Assembly (NCBI RefSeq): GCF_000382265.1
Contig: NZ_KB907986.1
Span: 1-64,000, forward strand
Direction of reading: 5' to 3'
Length of the DNA: 64,000 nt
DNA from: Yoonia vestfoldensis DSM 16212
Lineage (GTDB): Bacteria; Pseudomonadota; Alphaproteobacteria; Rhodobacterales; Rhodobacteraceae
Part shown: one piece after another, positions 47,234 to 56,791 of the stretch
How positions within the stretch are numbered: position 1 is the first letter of the stretch
How the letters are laid out: every line of letters starts with the position of its first letter
Translations under genes and position numbers: made by a program
The notes under the pieces: generated by a model
Seen by the model: the letters and a program-made list of their open reading frames with translations, nothing else
What the model was told of the DNA's origin: nothing
The model's database searches: none

Positions 47234-48625
47234 ATGATGGAAACACTCCTTTTGTCCCGCATCCAGTTTGCGGCGAACATTTCATTCCACATCCTGTTTC
47301 CGACGATCACCATTGCGCTGGGCTGGCTGCTGCTGTTCTTCAAAATCCGTTACAACCAGACCGGTCAGGATCGTTGGATGGAAGCGTATCGCTTCTGGGT
47401 CAAGATCTTTGCGCTGTCCTTCGCAATGGGGGTGGTATCCGGCATCACCATGTCGTTCCAGTTCGGGACAAACTGGCCGGGCTTCATGGAAAAGGTCGGC
47501 AATATCGCGGGCCCCTTGCTGGCCTATGAGATCATGACCGCCTTCTTCCTTGAGGCGGTGTTCCTCGGCATCATGCTGTTCGGCTTCAGCCGCGTGCCCA
47601 ACTGGGTGCATACAGGGGCGACGTTCCTTGTGGCCTTCGGCACGCTGATGTCGACTTTCTGGATCATCGTGCTGAATTCGTGGATGCACACGCCCCAGGG
47701 CTTCGAGATGCGTGACGGTGTCGCCCATGGGACCGACTGGTTCGCGATCATCTTCAACCCTTCGATGCCCTATCGCTTTACCCATATGGTGCTGGCCAGC
47801 TTCCTGACCGTCAGCTTTCTGGTCGCCGGTGTCAGCGCGTTCCGCTGGCTGATCGGCGGGCGGACCGAAGGTGTGCGTGTCGCGCTGAAAACCGCCGTCT
47901 TCACCGCTGCCCTGTTGATGCCGGTGCAGATCCTTGTCGGCGACATGCACGGGCTGAACACCAAGGAATTCCAGCCCGCCAAGGTCGCGGCGATGGAAGG
48001 GCATTGGGAAACCGGCGGCAACGTGCCCCTGATCCTGTTCGCCCTGCCCGACGAGGAAGCGCGCGAGAACCGGTTCGAAATCGGTATCCCGAACCTCGCG
48101 TCCTTCATCCTGACCCACACATGGGACGGTGAAGTGCAGGGCCTGAACGATTTTGTCGCCGAGGATGGCACCGTTCTGCACCCGCGCGTGGCACCCGTGT
48201 TCTGGTCGTTCCGCGTGATGATCGGCACCGGCATCGCGATGCTGCTGCTCAGCTGGACCGCCGCTGTGATGATGCTGCGGCGCAAGCGCGGGGTCGAAGG
48301 CCTGCCCAAGCCGATGCTTTACGCCTTTGTCGGGATGAGCTTCAGCGGCTGGATCGCGACACTTGCGGGCTGGTACACGACCGAGATCGGCCGCCAGCCG
48401 TGGCTGGTGCAGGGCGTAATGTCGACGGCAGAGGCCGTGGCGGATGTGCCCGCGCCGATGGTTCTGTCAACGCTGATCGCGTATCTCGTGGTCTATGCCC
48501 TTTTGTTGGTGGCCTACATCTATGTCATCTTCTATCTGGCGCGCAAAATGTCGCGCGGCGAAGAGATCGGCACACGGATCGCACCGGCCCCTGCGGCGGT
48601 GCCCAAAGCCATGCCGGCGGAGTAA
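47234..48625 (+). CDS. cydA: Cytochrome bd-type quinol oxidase subunit I
   Basis: 463 residues. QFAANISFHILFPTITIALG near the start includes His for heme, GNIAGPLLAYEIMTAFFLEA and the Q-loop region with LPDEEARENRFEIGIPNLAS. The Q-loop is short, as in cyanide-insensitive (CIO-type) oxidases rather than E. coli CydA. It reduces oxygen to water from ubiquinol. cydB follows after 5 bases. Confidence 0.9.
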   Translation: MMETLLLSRIQFAANISFHILFPTITIALGWLLLFFKIRYNQTGQDRWMEAYRFWVKIFALSFAMGVVSGITMSFQFGTNWPGFMEKVGNIAGPLLAYEIMTAFFLEAVFLGIMLFGFSRVPNWVHTGATFLVAFGTLMSTFWIIVLNSWMHTPQGFEMRDGVAHGTDWFAIIFNPSMPYRFTHMVLASFLTVSFLVAGVSAFRWLIGGRTEGVRVALKTAVFTAALLMPVQILVGDMHGLNTKEFQPAKVAAMEGHWETGGNVPLILFALPDEEARENRFEIGIPNLASFILTHTWDGEVQGLNDFVAEDGTVLHPRVAPVFWSFRVMIGTGIAMLLLSWTAAVMMLRRKRGVEGLPKPMLYAFVGMSFSGWIATLAGWYTTEIGRQPWLVQGVMSTAEAVADVPAPMVLSTLIAYLVVYALLLVAYIYVIFYLARKMSRGEEIGTRIAPAPAAVPKAMPAE

Positions 48626-48630
48626 CTGAT

Positions 48631-49641
48631 ATGAATACCTTTGGTGATCCCACGATCTGGCTACCATTCGTCTTTGCGGGGCTCATGGGCCTGTCGATCG
48701 TGATCTACGTGGTGCTGGACGGTTTCGACCTTGGCGTGGGCGTCCTTTTCCCGTTCGCCACCGAGGACGAAAAAGACCGCATGATCGCGTCGATCGGCCC
48801 GTTCTGGGACGCGAACGAGACGTGGCTGGTGCTGGCGGTCGGGCTGTTGCTGGTGGCCTTTCCGGCAGCACATGGCGCGATCCTGACCGCGCTTTACCTG
48901 CCGGTCGCGATCATGCTGGTGGGGTTGATCCTGCGCGGCGTCGCCTTCGAGTTCCGCGCCAAGGCCCCCGCGCCGCACAAACGGCTCTGGAACAACGCGT
49001 TCTTTGCAGGCTCGCTGATGACGTCACTGTCGCAGGGGTTCATGCTTGGCATGTATATCATGGGGCTGGAATGGACGCTGCCACATGCGGCCTTTGGGAT
49101 GCTGACGGCGGTGTTCCTGACCGTGGGCTACAGTTTTATCGGGGCGACATGGGTGATCCACAAGACCGACGGGGACTTGCAGGCCAAATCCGTGGACTGG
49201 GCCAAGGGCGGTATCTGGGGGCTGATGCTGGGCATCGGGCTTGTGTCGATGGCGACGCCGCTGGTCAGCACGCGGATCTTTGACAAATGGTTCAGCTGGC
49301 CCGAGGCGCTGTTGCTATCGCCATTGCCGATCGTCTCGGCGCTGCTGGTATTCGGCCTGTGGTGGATGCTGCGCCGGATGCCGTTCACCAATGACCGGCT
49401 GTCGTGGTTGCCATTCGCGGCCGCCTCCTCGCTCTGGGTGATGGCGTTCATCGGGATGGCCTACAGCTTTTATCCCTATGTGGTCCCCGAACGGTTGACG
49501 ATCTACGAGGCCGCCAGCGCGCCCGAAAGCCTGTTCATCATCCTGATCGGCACGCTCTTCGTGCTGCCCACGATCCTGGCGTATACGGTGCTGGCCTATA
49601 CGGTGTTCCGCGGCAAGGCGACGGAACTGCGCTACGACTGA
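48631..49641 (+). CDS. cydB: Cytochrome bd-type quinol oxidase subunit II
   Basis: 336 residues, eight or more membrane segments. VLDGFDLGVGVLFPF and IGPFWDANETWLVLAVGLLL are the conserved N-terminal signature. Partner of CydA. GGAG precedes the ATG at 48631. I saw no cydX-like small ORF directly after it; CIO-type oxidases often lack one. Confidence 0.9.
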   Translation: MNTFGDPTIWLPFVFAGLMGLSIVIYVVLDGFDLGVGVLFPFATEDEKDRMIASIGPFWDANETWLVLAVGLLLVAFPAAHGAILTALYLPVAIMLVGLILRGVAFEFRAKAPAPHKRLWNNAFFAGSLMTSLSQGFMLGMYIMGLEWTLPHAAFGMLTAVFLTVGYSFIGATWVIHKTDGDLQAKSVDWAKGGIWGLMLGIGLVSMATPLVSTRIFDKWFSWPEALLLSPLPIVSALLVFGLWWMLRRMPFTNDRLSWLPFAAASSLWVMAFIGMAYSFYPYVVPERLTIYEAASAPESLFIILIGTLFVLPTILAYTVLAYTVFRGKATELRYD

Positions 49642-49668
49642 TGCAGAGCGGATCATGATCCACCTGAC

Positions 49669-49706
49669 GGGGGGTGAAATCGGGCAGAATCGGTTTGACA
49701 CCCCCC
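49669..49706 (+). terminator. Stem-loop after cydAB
   Basis: GGGGGGTG (49669-49676) and CACCCCCC (49699-49706) can pair as an 8-bp stem with a 22-base loop between the cydB stop and the tRNA gene. There is no clear T-run, so this is a candidate only. Confidence 0.35.
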
Positions 49707-49737
49707 CGCCCTTTGCGTAATCGGACGCACAAGGTTC

Positions 49738-49814
49738 GGCGCGGTAGCTCAGTTGGTTAGAGCGATCGACTCATAATCGATAGGTCGGGAGTTCAAGTCT
49801 CCCCCACGCCACCA
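49738..49814 (+). tRNA. tRNA-Met (anticodon CAT)
   Basis: A full cloverleaf can be drawn: acceptor GGCGCGG/CCACGCC (one C-A mismatch at the fifth pair), D-stem GCTC/GAGC, anticodon stem ATCGA/TCGAT with loop ctCATaa, T-stem GGGAG/CTCCC and an encoded CCA end. CAT means elongator Met, initiator Met or lysidine-modified Ile; the acceptor and lack of initiator features favour elongator Met, tRNA-Ile2 is not excluded. Confidence 0.88.
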
Positions 49815-49878
49815 CAACCCTTTCCACTGCCTCAAAACCCCATTAGCTTGCGGCCAAGACTGCACGAAAGGCCGCCCC

Positions 49879-51291
49879 ATGTCCGTCATCGACCAGATCG
49901 CCGCAGCCATCGGCGCGGATCGCATCCTGACCGGCAAGGACGCCGCCCCCTACGGCGCGGACTGGACAGGGGCCTATACATCCACCCCTCTCGCCGTGCT
50001 GCGGCCCATGTCCACCACCGAAGTCGCGGCCATCATGCGCATCGCCCATGCGACGCGCACGCCGGTTGTGCCCTGTTCCGGCAGGACAGGGCTGACGGGG
50101 GCCACGATGGCCGATCGCGCGCTGATGCTGTCGGTCGAACGGCTGAACAAGATCACCGAGATCAATGCCACCGGCCGCACCGCCACTGTCGGCGCTGGCG
50201 TGATCCTGTCGAACCTGCACGATGCGGCGGCCAAGCATGACCTGATCTTTCCGCTCACCTTGGGCGCGCGCGGGTCCGCGATGATCGGCGGCTTGCTGTC
50301 CACCAATGCGGGCGGGTCCAATGTCGTGCGCTACGGCAGCACACGCGGCCTGTGTCTGGGACTGGAGGTCGTGATGGCCGACGGGCGCGTGATGAATCTG
50401 ATGAGCGCGCTGCACAAGGACAATTCCGGCCTTGATCTGCGCAATCTGATGATCGGGGCCGAAGGCACGCTGGGTGTCATCACCGCCGCCGTTTTGAAAC
50501 TGCTGCCGAAGCCGCAGGCCTATGCGACGGCGATGGTCGCGCTGCCGTCGCTGGCCGATGCACTGGCGCTGCTGCACCGCTTGCAGGACGAAACCGGCGG
50601 CGGGGTCGAGGCATTCGAATACATGCCGCGCAGCTATATGGCCAAGCACCGGCAGATGTTCCCCGACATGCCACCGCCTTTCGCGCAGGACCACGATGTC
50701 AACATCATGATCGAGGTGGCCGCCACGACGGCCCGCGACGCGCAAACAGGCGCCGATGGCCAATTGCCCGTTGTCACCCTGCTGGAGGATGTGCTGTCCC
50801 AGATGCTCGACGACGGCACGTTGCTCGACGCCGTGATCGCACAGAACGAAACGCAGCGCCGCGACATCTGGAAACGCCGCGAAGACGCGGGCCATGTCGC
50901 GTTCTTCGGCGGCCATTTCGTGAATACTGACATCGCCTTGCCTCTGGACAAGGTGGCGGCATTCGAGACGGCGCTGACACCCCGCCTGCGCGCCATCGAC
51001 CCCGATGTGGAAGAGGTCATGGTCGCCCATCTGGGCGATGGCAACATCCACCATACCAGCTATGTCAGCCGCAACGATCCCGACGCGATGGCCGCCTTGG
51101 TCGAAGCGGTCGAGGATGTCGTGCAGGAACTGGGCGGGTCGTTCAGCGCCGAACACGGGATCGGCGTGTCAAAGCTGGACACGATGAAGCGGCGCAAGGA
51201 CCCCGTGGCGCTGGACGCGATGCGCGCGATCAAGGTGGCACTTGACCCGCACAATATCCTGAACCCCGGCAAGGTGATCCCGCCCGCCTGA
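49879..51291 (+). CDS. FAD-linked oxidase (D-lactate/glycolate/2-hydroxyglutarate dehydrogenase type)
   Basis: 470 residues: FAD-binding type 4 domain (VVPCSGRTGLTGATMADRAL, LTLGARGSAMIGGLLSTNAG, NLMIGAEGTLGVITAAVLKL) and the FAD-oxidase C-terminal domain (MVAHLGDGNIHHTSYV, with the HLGDGNIH metal-binding motif, and SAEHGIGVSKLDTMKRR). Uses FAD to oxidise a 2-hydroxy acid; exact substrate not determinable. AAAGG ribosome site before the ATG at 49879. Confidence 0.85.
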   Translation: MSVIDQIAAAIGADRILTGKDAAPYGADWTGAYTSTPLAVLRPMSTTEVAAIMRIAHATRTPVVPCSGRTGLTGATMADRALMLSVERLNKITEINATGRTATVGAGVILSNLHDAAAKHDLIFPLTLGARGSAMIGGLLSTNAGGSNVVRYGSTRGLCLGLEVVMADGRVMNLMSALHKDNSGLDLRNLMIGAEGTLGVITAAVLKLLPKPQAYATAMVALPSLADALALLHRLQDETGGGVEAFEYMPRSYMAKHRQMFPDMPPPFAQDHDVNIMIEVAATTARDAQTGADGQLPVVTLLEDVLSQMLDDGTLLDAVIAQNETQRRDIWKRREDAGHVAFFGGHFVNTDIALPLDKVAAFETALTPRLRAIDPDVEEVMVAHLGDGNIHHTSYVSRNDPDAMAALVEAVEDVVQELGGSFSAEHGIGVSKLDTMKRRKDPVALDAMRAIKVALDPHNILNPGKVIPPA

Positions 51292-51310
51292 ACCCCATGA
51301 AGGGCGACCG

Positions 51311-52636
51311 ATGATCAAGCTTTTGTTCGCTAGACTCTTGCAGGTGCGTCAGAACTACTGGTTCTGGCCCAGCATGATGACCTGCGTCGCGGTCGTCCTG
51401 GGGATATTGATGCCGATCCTTGACAGGCGTCTGGGCGCTGTCTGGCTGCAAGATGTGGCCTTTGCTCCCATCGCCGATGTCGATGGCGCACGGGCGGTCC
51501 TGACCACGCTTGCCGCGTCCTCGCTCGGGGTGGCGGGTGTCGCGTTTTCGGTGACGATGGTCGCCGTGTCCTTTGCCAGCGCCAATTACGGGCCACGGCT
51601 GATTAGCAATTTCATGGCCAATCGCCAGAATCAGGTCGTGCTGGGCGTGTTCGTCGCGACCTTCGCCTATAGCATGGTCGTGCTCAGCACGGTGAACGAC
51701 GACACCTCCCTGCCCGATCTGACGCTGGACGCCTTCGTGCCGCAGATCGCGATCCTGTTCGCGCTGGTGCTGACGCTGGCCGCCGTGGGTGCGCTGATTT
51801 TCTACATCCACCACATCCCCGAATCGATCAACATCATGAACCTGCTGTCCGAGATCGGCGGCAAACTGGAACGCGCCGTCATCGCGATGCTGGACGCCGA
51901 ACAACGCTCCATTCACAAAAAGCCCATCGATCTGGTACCGGTGCCCGAAGGCCCGGATGCGCCCGGCAGTCACGTCACCGCCGATTGCGCCGGGTTCCTG
52001 CAGCATGTGAATTACAAAGGCCTGGTCGAGATTGCCGAGACCAACGACATTCAGGTCACGCTGCACCGCGCGCCGGGGGATTTTCTGGTGCCGGGCGATC
52101 TGGTCCTGTCAGCGCGTCCATCGGGGCGCTGCGGCGACCGGGCGGTCGGCCAGATGCGCAATTGCTACACCAGCGGGGCGAACCGGACGGAACATCAGGA
52201 CATATTGTTCCTGTCCGACCAGTTGGTCGAGGTTTGCGGGCGCGCGCTGTCTCCCGGCGTGAACGATCCGATGACAGCGATGCTGTGCCTGAACTGGCTC
52301 AAACCGGGCCTTGTTGCCTTTGCACAGCGACCGGCAGCCCAACAGGCGGACCCGTCGGACCCCGTGATCTATCGGCGGATGACGTTCAAGGACATGCTGG
52401 ACCAATCTTTCGACGGGATGCGCCAATATGTGGCGACCGACCACAGCGTAACTTTGCGCGGATTGGAGATGCTGGCCGATATCGCCGTGGCTGCTGGCAA
52501 AGACGATGTCACCGCCGACTGCAAGCGACAGGCGCAACTTTTGGGGGCGTCGGCGATCGCTGTGCAGCACGACCCCAGCGCGCGGGCCGACATCGCGCGC
52601 GCCCTCGGTGCAACGTTGCAGCGCATGGCAGGCTGA
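51311..52636 (+). CDS. DUF2254 membrane protein
   Basis: 441 residues. About four N-terminal membrane helices (NYWFWPSMMTCVAVVLGILM; SSLGVAGVAFSVTMVAVSFA) and the DUF2254 consensus ASANYGPRLISNFM, then a soluble region with VCGRALSPGVNDPMTAMLCL, the hallmark of the family. Family function unknown. A ribosome site (GAAGGGCG) precedes ATG 51311. Confidence 0.85.
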   Translation: MIKLLFARLLQVRQNYWFWPSMMTCVAVVLGILMPILDRRLGAVWLQDVAFAPIADVDGARAVLTTLAASSLGVAGVAFSVTMVAVSFASANYGPRLISNFMANRQNQVVLGVFVATFAYSMVVLSTVNDDTSLPDLTLDAFVPQIAILFALVLTLAAVGALIFYIHHIPESINIMNLLSEIGGKLERAVIAMLDAEQRSIHKKPIDLVPVPEGPDAPGSHVTADCAGFLQHVNYKGLVEIAETNDIQVTLHRAPGDFLVPGDLVLSARPSGRCGDRAVGQMRNCYTSGANRTEHQDILFLSDQLVEVCGRALSPGVNDPMTAMLCLNWLKPGLVAFAQRPAAQQADPSDPVIYRRMTFKDMLDQSFDGMRQYVATDHSVTLRGLEMLADIAVAAGKDDVTADCKRQAQLLGASAIAVQHDPSARADIARALGATLQRMAG

Positions 52637-52662
52637 TCCGCCCTTGGCCGCAGCTTCGGGGC

Positions 52663-52917
52663 TTAAACCTCGCGCGCGGTCGGGTCTGGAATGGCACTTG
52701 GGACGTTGTCGAGCTTGGTCTCGTCCCAGCCTTTGTCCTGCCGCTTGATCCGGCGTGAAATCGCATAGCTGATCGGCCAAGCGATCACGAACCCGATCGC
52801 GGTAGCCACACCGATCGCCAGCCAAGAATACCAGCCCAGCGTCATCACGGCGACAACCAGCGCGCCCGTCGTGACGCTGCCGACCATGAATGTCAGGTAG
52901 ATGCTCAGGCGATCCAT
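52663..52917 (-). CDS. Small two-helix membrane protein of unknown function
   Basis: 84 residues: two hydrophobic segments (YLTFMVGSVTTGALVVAVMT and WLAIGVATAIGFVIAWPISY) followed by a basic then acidic tail (SRRIKRQDKGWDETKLDN). AAGGA lies 6 bases before the ATG at 52915-52917, which supports translation. Common conserved small protein; no function assigned. Confidence 0.7.
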   Translation of the reverse strand: MDRLSIYLTFMVGSVTTGALVVAVMTLGWYSWLAIGVATAIGFVIAWPISYAISRRIKRQDKGWDETKLDNVPSAIPDPTAREV

Positions 52918-52974
52918 AACGTATCCTTTCACGTTGAAAAGATAACGTCCGAACGCGTCGCAGGTTCCATAGCC

Positions 52975-53919
52975 CTATTTGTGGTCGAAGAACCCCGGGC
53001 CTGCCTGTTCCAGCAGCTTGACCGCCATTTCGCGCCCCATAGCTACGCCATCCGCAATCGCGCCGGTCATGTCGTCGATCAGAACCTGCGACCCGTCCGT
53101 GCGCAGGATTTCCCCGCGCAGGCGCAGGCTATCGCCATCAAGGTCGGCAAGGCCGCCGATCGGCGTTTCGCAAGACCCGTCCAGATGCGCCAGAAAGCTG
53201 CGTTCAGCCGCAAGGCGCTGGCCGGTGGGGCCGTGGTGGATCGCCTCCAGCATCGCGGCGGCGCGGGTGTCATCGGCGCGCCGTTCGATCCCGATGGCCC
53301 CTTGGGCGATGGCGGGCAGCATGTCCTCTGGCGCGATCGGGGTGCGCGGCACATCGGTCATGTTCAGCCGGTTCAAGCCTGCCATGGCCAGAAACGTGGC
53401 CCCGGCCACGCCATTGCCCAGCTTCATCAGGCGGGTCTGTACGTTGCCACGGAATTCCACGATGTTCAGGTCGGGCCGCCGCACCAGCAGTTGCGACCGC
53501 CGCCGCAAGGACGATGTGCCGACCGTGGCCCCCTGTTCGAGATCGTCGAATCCCTTGGCCGTCAGCGACACAAACGCATCGCGCACATCCTCGCGTGGCA
53601 GATAGGTATCCAGCAGCAGACCGCCCGGTTGTTCGACCGGCATGTCCTTCATCGAATGGACAGCGATGTCGATGGACCCGTCCAGCAGCGCCTCTTCGAT
53701 TTCGCGGGTGAACAGGCCCTTGCCGCCGATATCCTTCAAGGCGCGGTCCTGAATCGCATCGCCCATGACCTTGATCACGACGATGGCAAAAGCGTCTTCG
53801 GGCAGATCGAAGGCCGCCATCAGCCTTGCGCGCGTCTCATGCGCCTGCGCAAGCGCAAGCGGCGATCCACGGGTTCCGATGTTGAAAGGCGAGGCGGGTG
53901 TGGGCAAAGCAATGTTCAT
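52975..53919 (-). CDS. hemC: Porphobilinogen deaminase (hydroxymethylbilane synthase)
   Basis: 314 residues. [20 protein letters not shown] at the start, [38 protein letters not shown] and the cofactor cysteine in [11 protein letters not shown]. Makes hydroxymethylbilane from four porphobilinogen molecules in heme synthesis. Divergent from hemE with a 94-base gap. Confidence 0.93.
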   Translation of the reverse strand: MNIALPTPASPFNIGTRGSPLALAQAHETRARLMAAFDLPEDAFAIVVIKVMGDAIQDRALKDIGGKGLFTREIEEALLDGSIDIAVHSMKDMPVEQPGGLLLDTYLPREDVRDAFVSLTAKGFDDLEQGATVGTSSLRRRSQLLVRRPDLNIVEFRGNVQTRLMKLGNGVAGATFLAMAGLNRLNMTDVPRTPIAPEDMLPAIAQGAIGIERRADDTRAAAMLEAIHHGPTGQRLAAERSFLAHLDGSCETPIGGLADLDGDSLRLRGEILRTDGSQVLIDDMTGAIADGVAMGREMAVKLLEQAGPGFFDHK

Positions 53920-54013
53920 GGCGCGATTGTTAGACGTGTCAATCTGGCCTGACAACTGCCTTGACAACATGTTCCGCAATTGGGACGACAGACGGGTTAA
54001 AAAAGGACAGACC

Positions 54014-55048
54014 ATGGCGCAGCAAAAGACCATCCTGAGGGCCCTTGCGGGCGAAACGCTTTCCACGCCGCCCATCTGGATGATGCGGCAGGCGGGGCGT
54101 TACCTGCCCGAATATCGCGCGACGCGCGAACAGGCGGGGGATTTCCTGTCGCTGTGCTACAACCCTGAACTGGCGGCGGAAGTCACGCTGCAACCGATCC
54201 GCCGCTACGGGTTCGACGCGGCGATTCTGTTTGCCGATATCCTGCTGTTGCCGCAGGCTTTGGGGGCGGATCTGTGGTTCGTCACCGGCGAAGGCCCGCG
54301 CCTGTCCACCATCACCACGCCCGATGAACTGGGCCGGCTGAAGCCGGTCGAAGAAATCCACGACACGCTGAACCCCGTCTATGAGACAGTGAAGATCCTG
54401 TCGCAAGAGCTGCCCAAGGAGACCACGCTGATCGGTTTCGCAGGTGCGCCTTGGACGGTCGCCACCTATATGATCGCGGGCAAAGGCACGCCGGACCAGG
54501 GACCCGCCCATGCGCTCAAGGCTGAAAACCGGCCCGTTTTCGAAGGAATCATGCACCGTTTGACCGAAGGCACCATCGCCTATCTGTCCAAACAGATCGA
54601 ATCGGGGGCGGAATGCGTCAAGCTGTTCGACAGCTGGGCCGGGTCGCTTGAAGGCGACGATTTCACCGAGTTTTCGATCAAACCGATGCAGCGGATCACC
54701 GCAGCCCTCAAGCAAATGCACCCCGGCATCCCCGTCATTGCCTTTCCGCGCGGGGCGGGCACGAAATACGCAGGCGTGCATGCCGCGACGGGGGCCGATT
54801 GCGTTGCCGTCGACGATGGTGTCGATGCCGCATGGGTCGCAGAGCATGTCCAGAAAGACGGTTGCGTGCAGGGCAATCTGGCGTCCTCACATATGGTGAC
54901 GGGCGGTCAAGGGCTGGTCGATGAAACCCGCCGCATCTGCGACGCCTTGTCGGGTGGCGCGCATATCTTCAACCTTGGCCACGGCATCACGCCAGAGGCG
55001 GACCCCGCCAATGTGCAACTGATGATCGACACAGTACGCGGGGCCTGA
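54014..55048 (+). CDS. hemE: Uroporphyrinogen decarboxylase
   Basis: 344 residues. [20 protein letters not shown] and [20 protein letters not shown], both family signatures, and [31 protein letters not shown] at the end. Converts uroporphyrinogen III to coproporphyrinogen III, the substrate of HemF encoded nearby. AAGGACAGACC precedes ATG 54014. Confidence 0.93.
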   Translation: MAQQKTILRALAGETLSTPPIWMMRQAGRYLPEYRATREQAGDFLSLCYNPELAAEVTLQPIRRYGFDAAILFADILLLPQALGADLWFVTGEGPRLSTITTPDELGRLKPVEEIHDTLNPVYETVKILSQELPKETTLIGFAGAPWTVATYMIAGKGTPDQGPAHALKAENRPVFEGIMHRLTEGTIAYLSKQIESGAECVKLFDSWAGSLEGDDFTEFSIKPMQRITAALKQMHPGIPVIAFPRGAGTKYAGVHAATGADCVAVDDGVDAAWVAEHVQKDGCVQGNLASSHMVTGGQGLVDETRRICDALSGGAHIFNLGHGITPEADPANVQLMIDTVRGA

Positions 55049-55061
55049 AAGGACAACCATC

Positions 55062-55430
55062 ATGCGCCTGCCGCTGACCCTTCGCCTGATCTTTCACGGT
55101 CTGCGTGGGGTCATGCTGGCGCTGACCATCACGCTTTTGGGATGGGTCACGCTGGTGCCTGCAACCGCCGCAGAGCGCGCCGCGCTGAACGCACCGCTCG
55201 GGGCCACGTCACCCGATGGGCTGCTGGAATTGCGGATCGCGCGGGCGATGATCCATTTCGCACCCGAACGATCCGCACAGATGCTGAGCCGCGCCAGCAA
55301 CGGCGAAATCTCGCCAGAGCTGGCTGAAATGATCCTGCGCGACATCGCATTTGGCACGCAGGACGTCCCCAGTAGCGCTACCCCGCCAGAACGGCAAACC
55401 GGCGGGGCACGTTTCGTTACTGTCGACTAG
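55062..55430 (+). CDS. Small exported protein after hemE
   Basis: 122 residues: signal peptide or anchor (MLALTITLLGWVTLVPATAA) and an acidic/neutral mature part (GLLELRIARAMIHFAPERSA, then EISPELAEMILRDIAFG). Starts 13 bases after the hemE stop with AAAGGACA upstream, so co-expressed with hemE. Unknown function; convergent with hemF (last 4 bases overlap). Confidence 0.6.
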   Translation: MRLPLTLRLIFHGLRGVMLALTITLLGWVTLVPATAAERAALNAPLGATSPDGLLELRIARAMIHFAPERSAQMLSRASNGEISPELAEMILRDIAFGTQDVPSSATPPERQTGGARFVTVD

Positions 55431-56305
55431 ACCCATTTCGCAAGCGGCGGCAGGCTCATCAGCACGGCATTGGCGTCATGGCCCGTGGTCAGTCCGAACT
55501 TGGTGCCCCGGTCATAGACAAGGTTGTATTCCGCATAAAGCCCGCGGTGAATCAGCTGGATATCCTTGTCAGCGTCGTTCCACGGCGTATCGCGGCGCTT
55601 TTCGACCAATGGCACATAGGCAGGCAGGAAGGCGCGGCCGATATCCTGCGTCACGGTGAAATCAGCCTCCCAATCGCCGGTGCAGTAATCATCCATGAAG
55701 ATACCCCCCACACCCCGCGCGCGGTTGCGGTGGGGGATGTAGAAATACTCGTCCGCCCATGCCTTCAACTTTGGGTAGTGATCCAGCCCGTGCGGGTCGA
55801 GATGCGCCTTTTGCGCGGCGTGGAAATGGGCGGTATCCTCGGCATATTCGATGCAGGGATTCAGGTCGGACCCGCCGCCGAACCACCAGGCATGCGGGGT
55901 CCAGAACATGCGCGTGTTCATATGGACCGCGGGCGCATGGGGGTTCTGCATATGCGCCACCAGCGAAATGCCGGAGGCCCAGAACCGCGGATCATCGGCC
56001 ATGCCGGGCACACCGCGTGCGGCCATCGCGCGCTGCGCGGCATCGCCCAACTGGCCATAGACGGTCGAGATATTGACCCCCACCTTTTCGAACACCCGCC
56101 CCCCGCGCATCACCGACATCAGCCCGCCGCCTGCATCGGACCCGTCATCGGAATGACGCGCTGTCTCGGTCACCTCGAACCGGCCTGTGGGGGTGTCGCC
56201 TCGATGGCTGTCCTCCAGCGCCTCGAACGCTGCGACGATGTCGTCGCGCAAGGTGCGGAACCATGCCGATGCCTTGGCTTTTTGTGCTGCGAATTCTTCT
56301 GCCAT
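55427..56305 (-). CDS. hemF: Oxygen-dependent coproporphyrinogen III oxidase
   Basis: 292 residues. AWWFGGGSDLNPCIEYAED, HRNRARGVGGIFMDDYC and RGTKFGLTTGHDANAVLMSL are HemF signatures. Oxidatively decarboxylates coproporphyrinogen III to protoporphyrinogen IX. Weak ribosome site before ATG 56305. Next heme step after HemE, though on the other strand. Confidence 0.93.
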   Translation of the reverse strand: MAEEFAAQKAKASAWFRTLRDDIVAAFEALEDSHRGDTPTGRFEVTETARHSDDGSDAGGGLMSVMRGGRVFEKVGVNISTVYGQLGDAAQRAMAARGVPGMADDPRFWASGISLVAHMQNPHAPAVHMNTRMFWTPHAWWFGGGSDLNPCIEYAEDTAHFHAAQKAHLDPHGLDHYPKLKAWADEYFYIPHRNRARGVGGIFMDDYCTGDWEADFTVTQDIGRAFLPAYVPLVEKRRDTPWNDADKDIQLIHRGLYAEYNLVYDRGTKFGLTTGHDANAVLMSLPPLAKWV

Positions 56306-56404
56306 GTGACGACTTAGCCCCTGATATTGTATAGCGATGCGTGATACTGTGACGGTACCATACCGAACACGATCCGATGTTCCAGATCAAAACCGGAGAA
56401 GATG

Positions 56405-56791
56405 ATGCGCCCTGCCCTGATGATCCTGCCGCTTCTGGCACTGGCGGCCTGCGCGACGCCGCGCGAACAATGTATCGGGCAGGCGACGCGTGATCTGCGC
56501 GTGCTCAACAGCCTGATCACTGAGACGCAAGGCAACCTTGCGCGCGGGTATGCGATCGAGCAACAGCAGGAAGTCCGCACCGTGCGCCAGACCTGTCGCG
56601 GCGAAAACAGCGACGGCACGACCTTTCGCTATCGGTGCGATGACACGCAGACGTATACGACGAACCGCCCTGTCGCGATTGATCTGAACGTCGAACGCGC
56701 CAAGCTCAATTCTCTGATCGAACGGCGCAATCAGCAGCAGGCGACGGCGGATCAGGCGGTGCTGCAATGCATTGCCACACACCCTGAATGA
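56405..56791 (+). CDS. Small lipoprotein of unknown function
   Basis: 128 residues with a lipobox (LLALAACA), then a cysteine-containing helical body (REQCIGQATRDLRVLNSLIT; RQTCRGENSDGTTFRYRCDD; VLQCIATHPE). Anchored in the outer or inner membrane after processing. GGAG precedes ATG 56402/56405; the second is better spaced. No family known to me. Confidence 0.65.
   Translation: MRPALMILPLLALAACATPREQCIGQATRDLRVLNSLITETQGNLARGYAIEQQQEVRTVRQTCRGENSDGTTFRYRCDDTQTYTTNRPVAIDLNVERAKLNSLIERRNQQQATADQAVLQCIATHPE

Noticed and set aside
49642-49737. Search for cydX after cydB
   Set aside because: No short ORF with a membrane helix and ribosome site is present before the tRNA.
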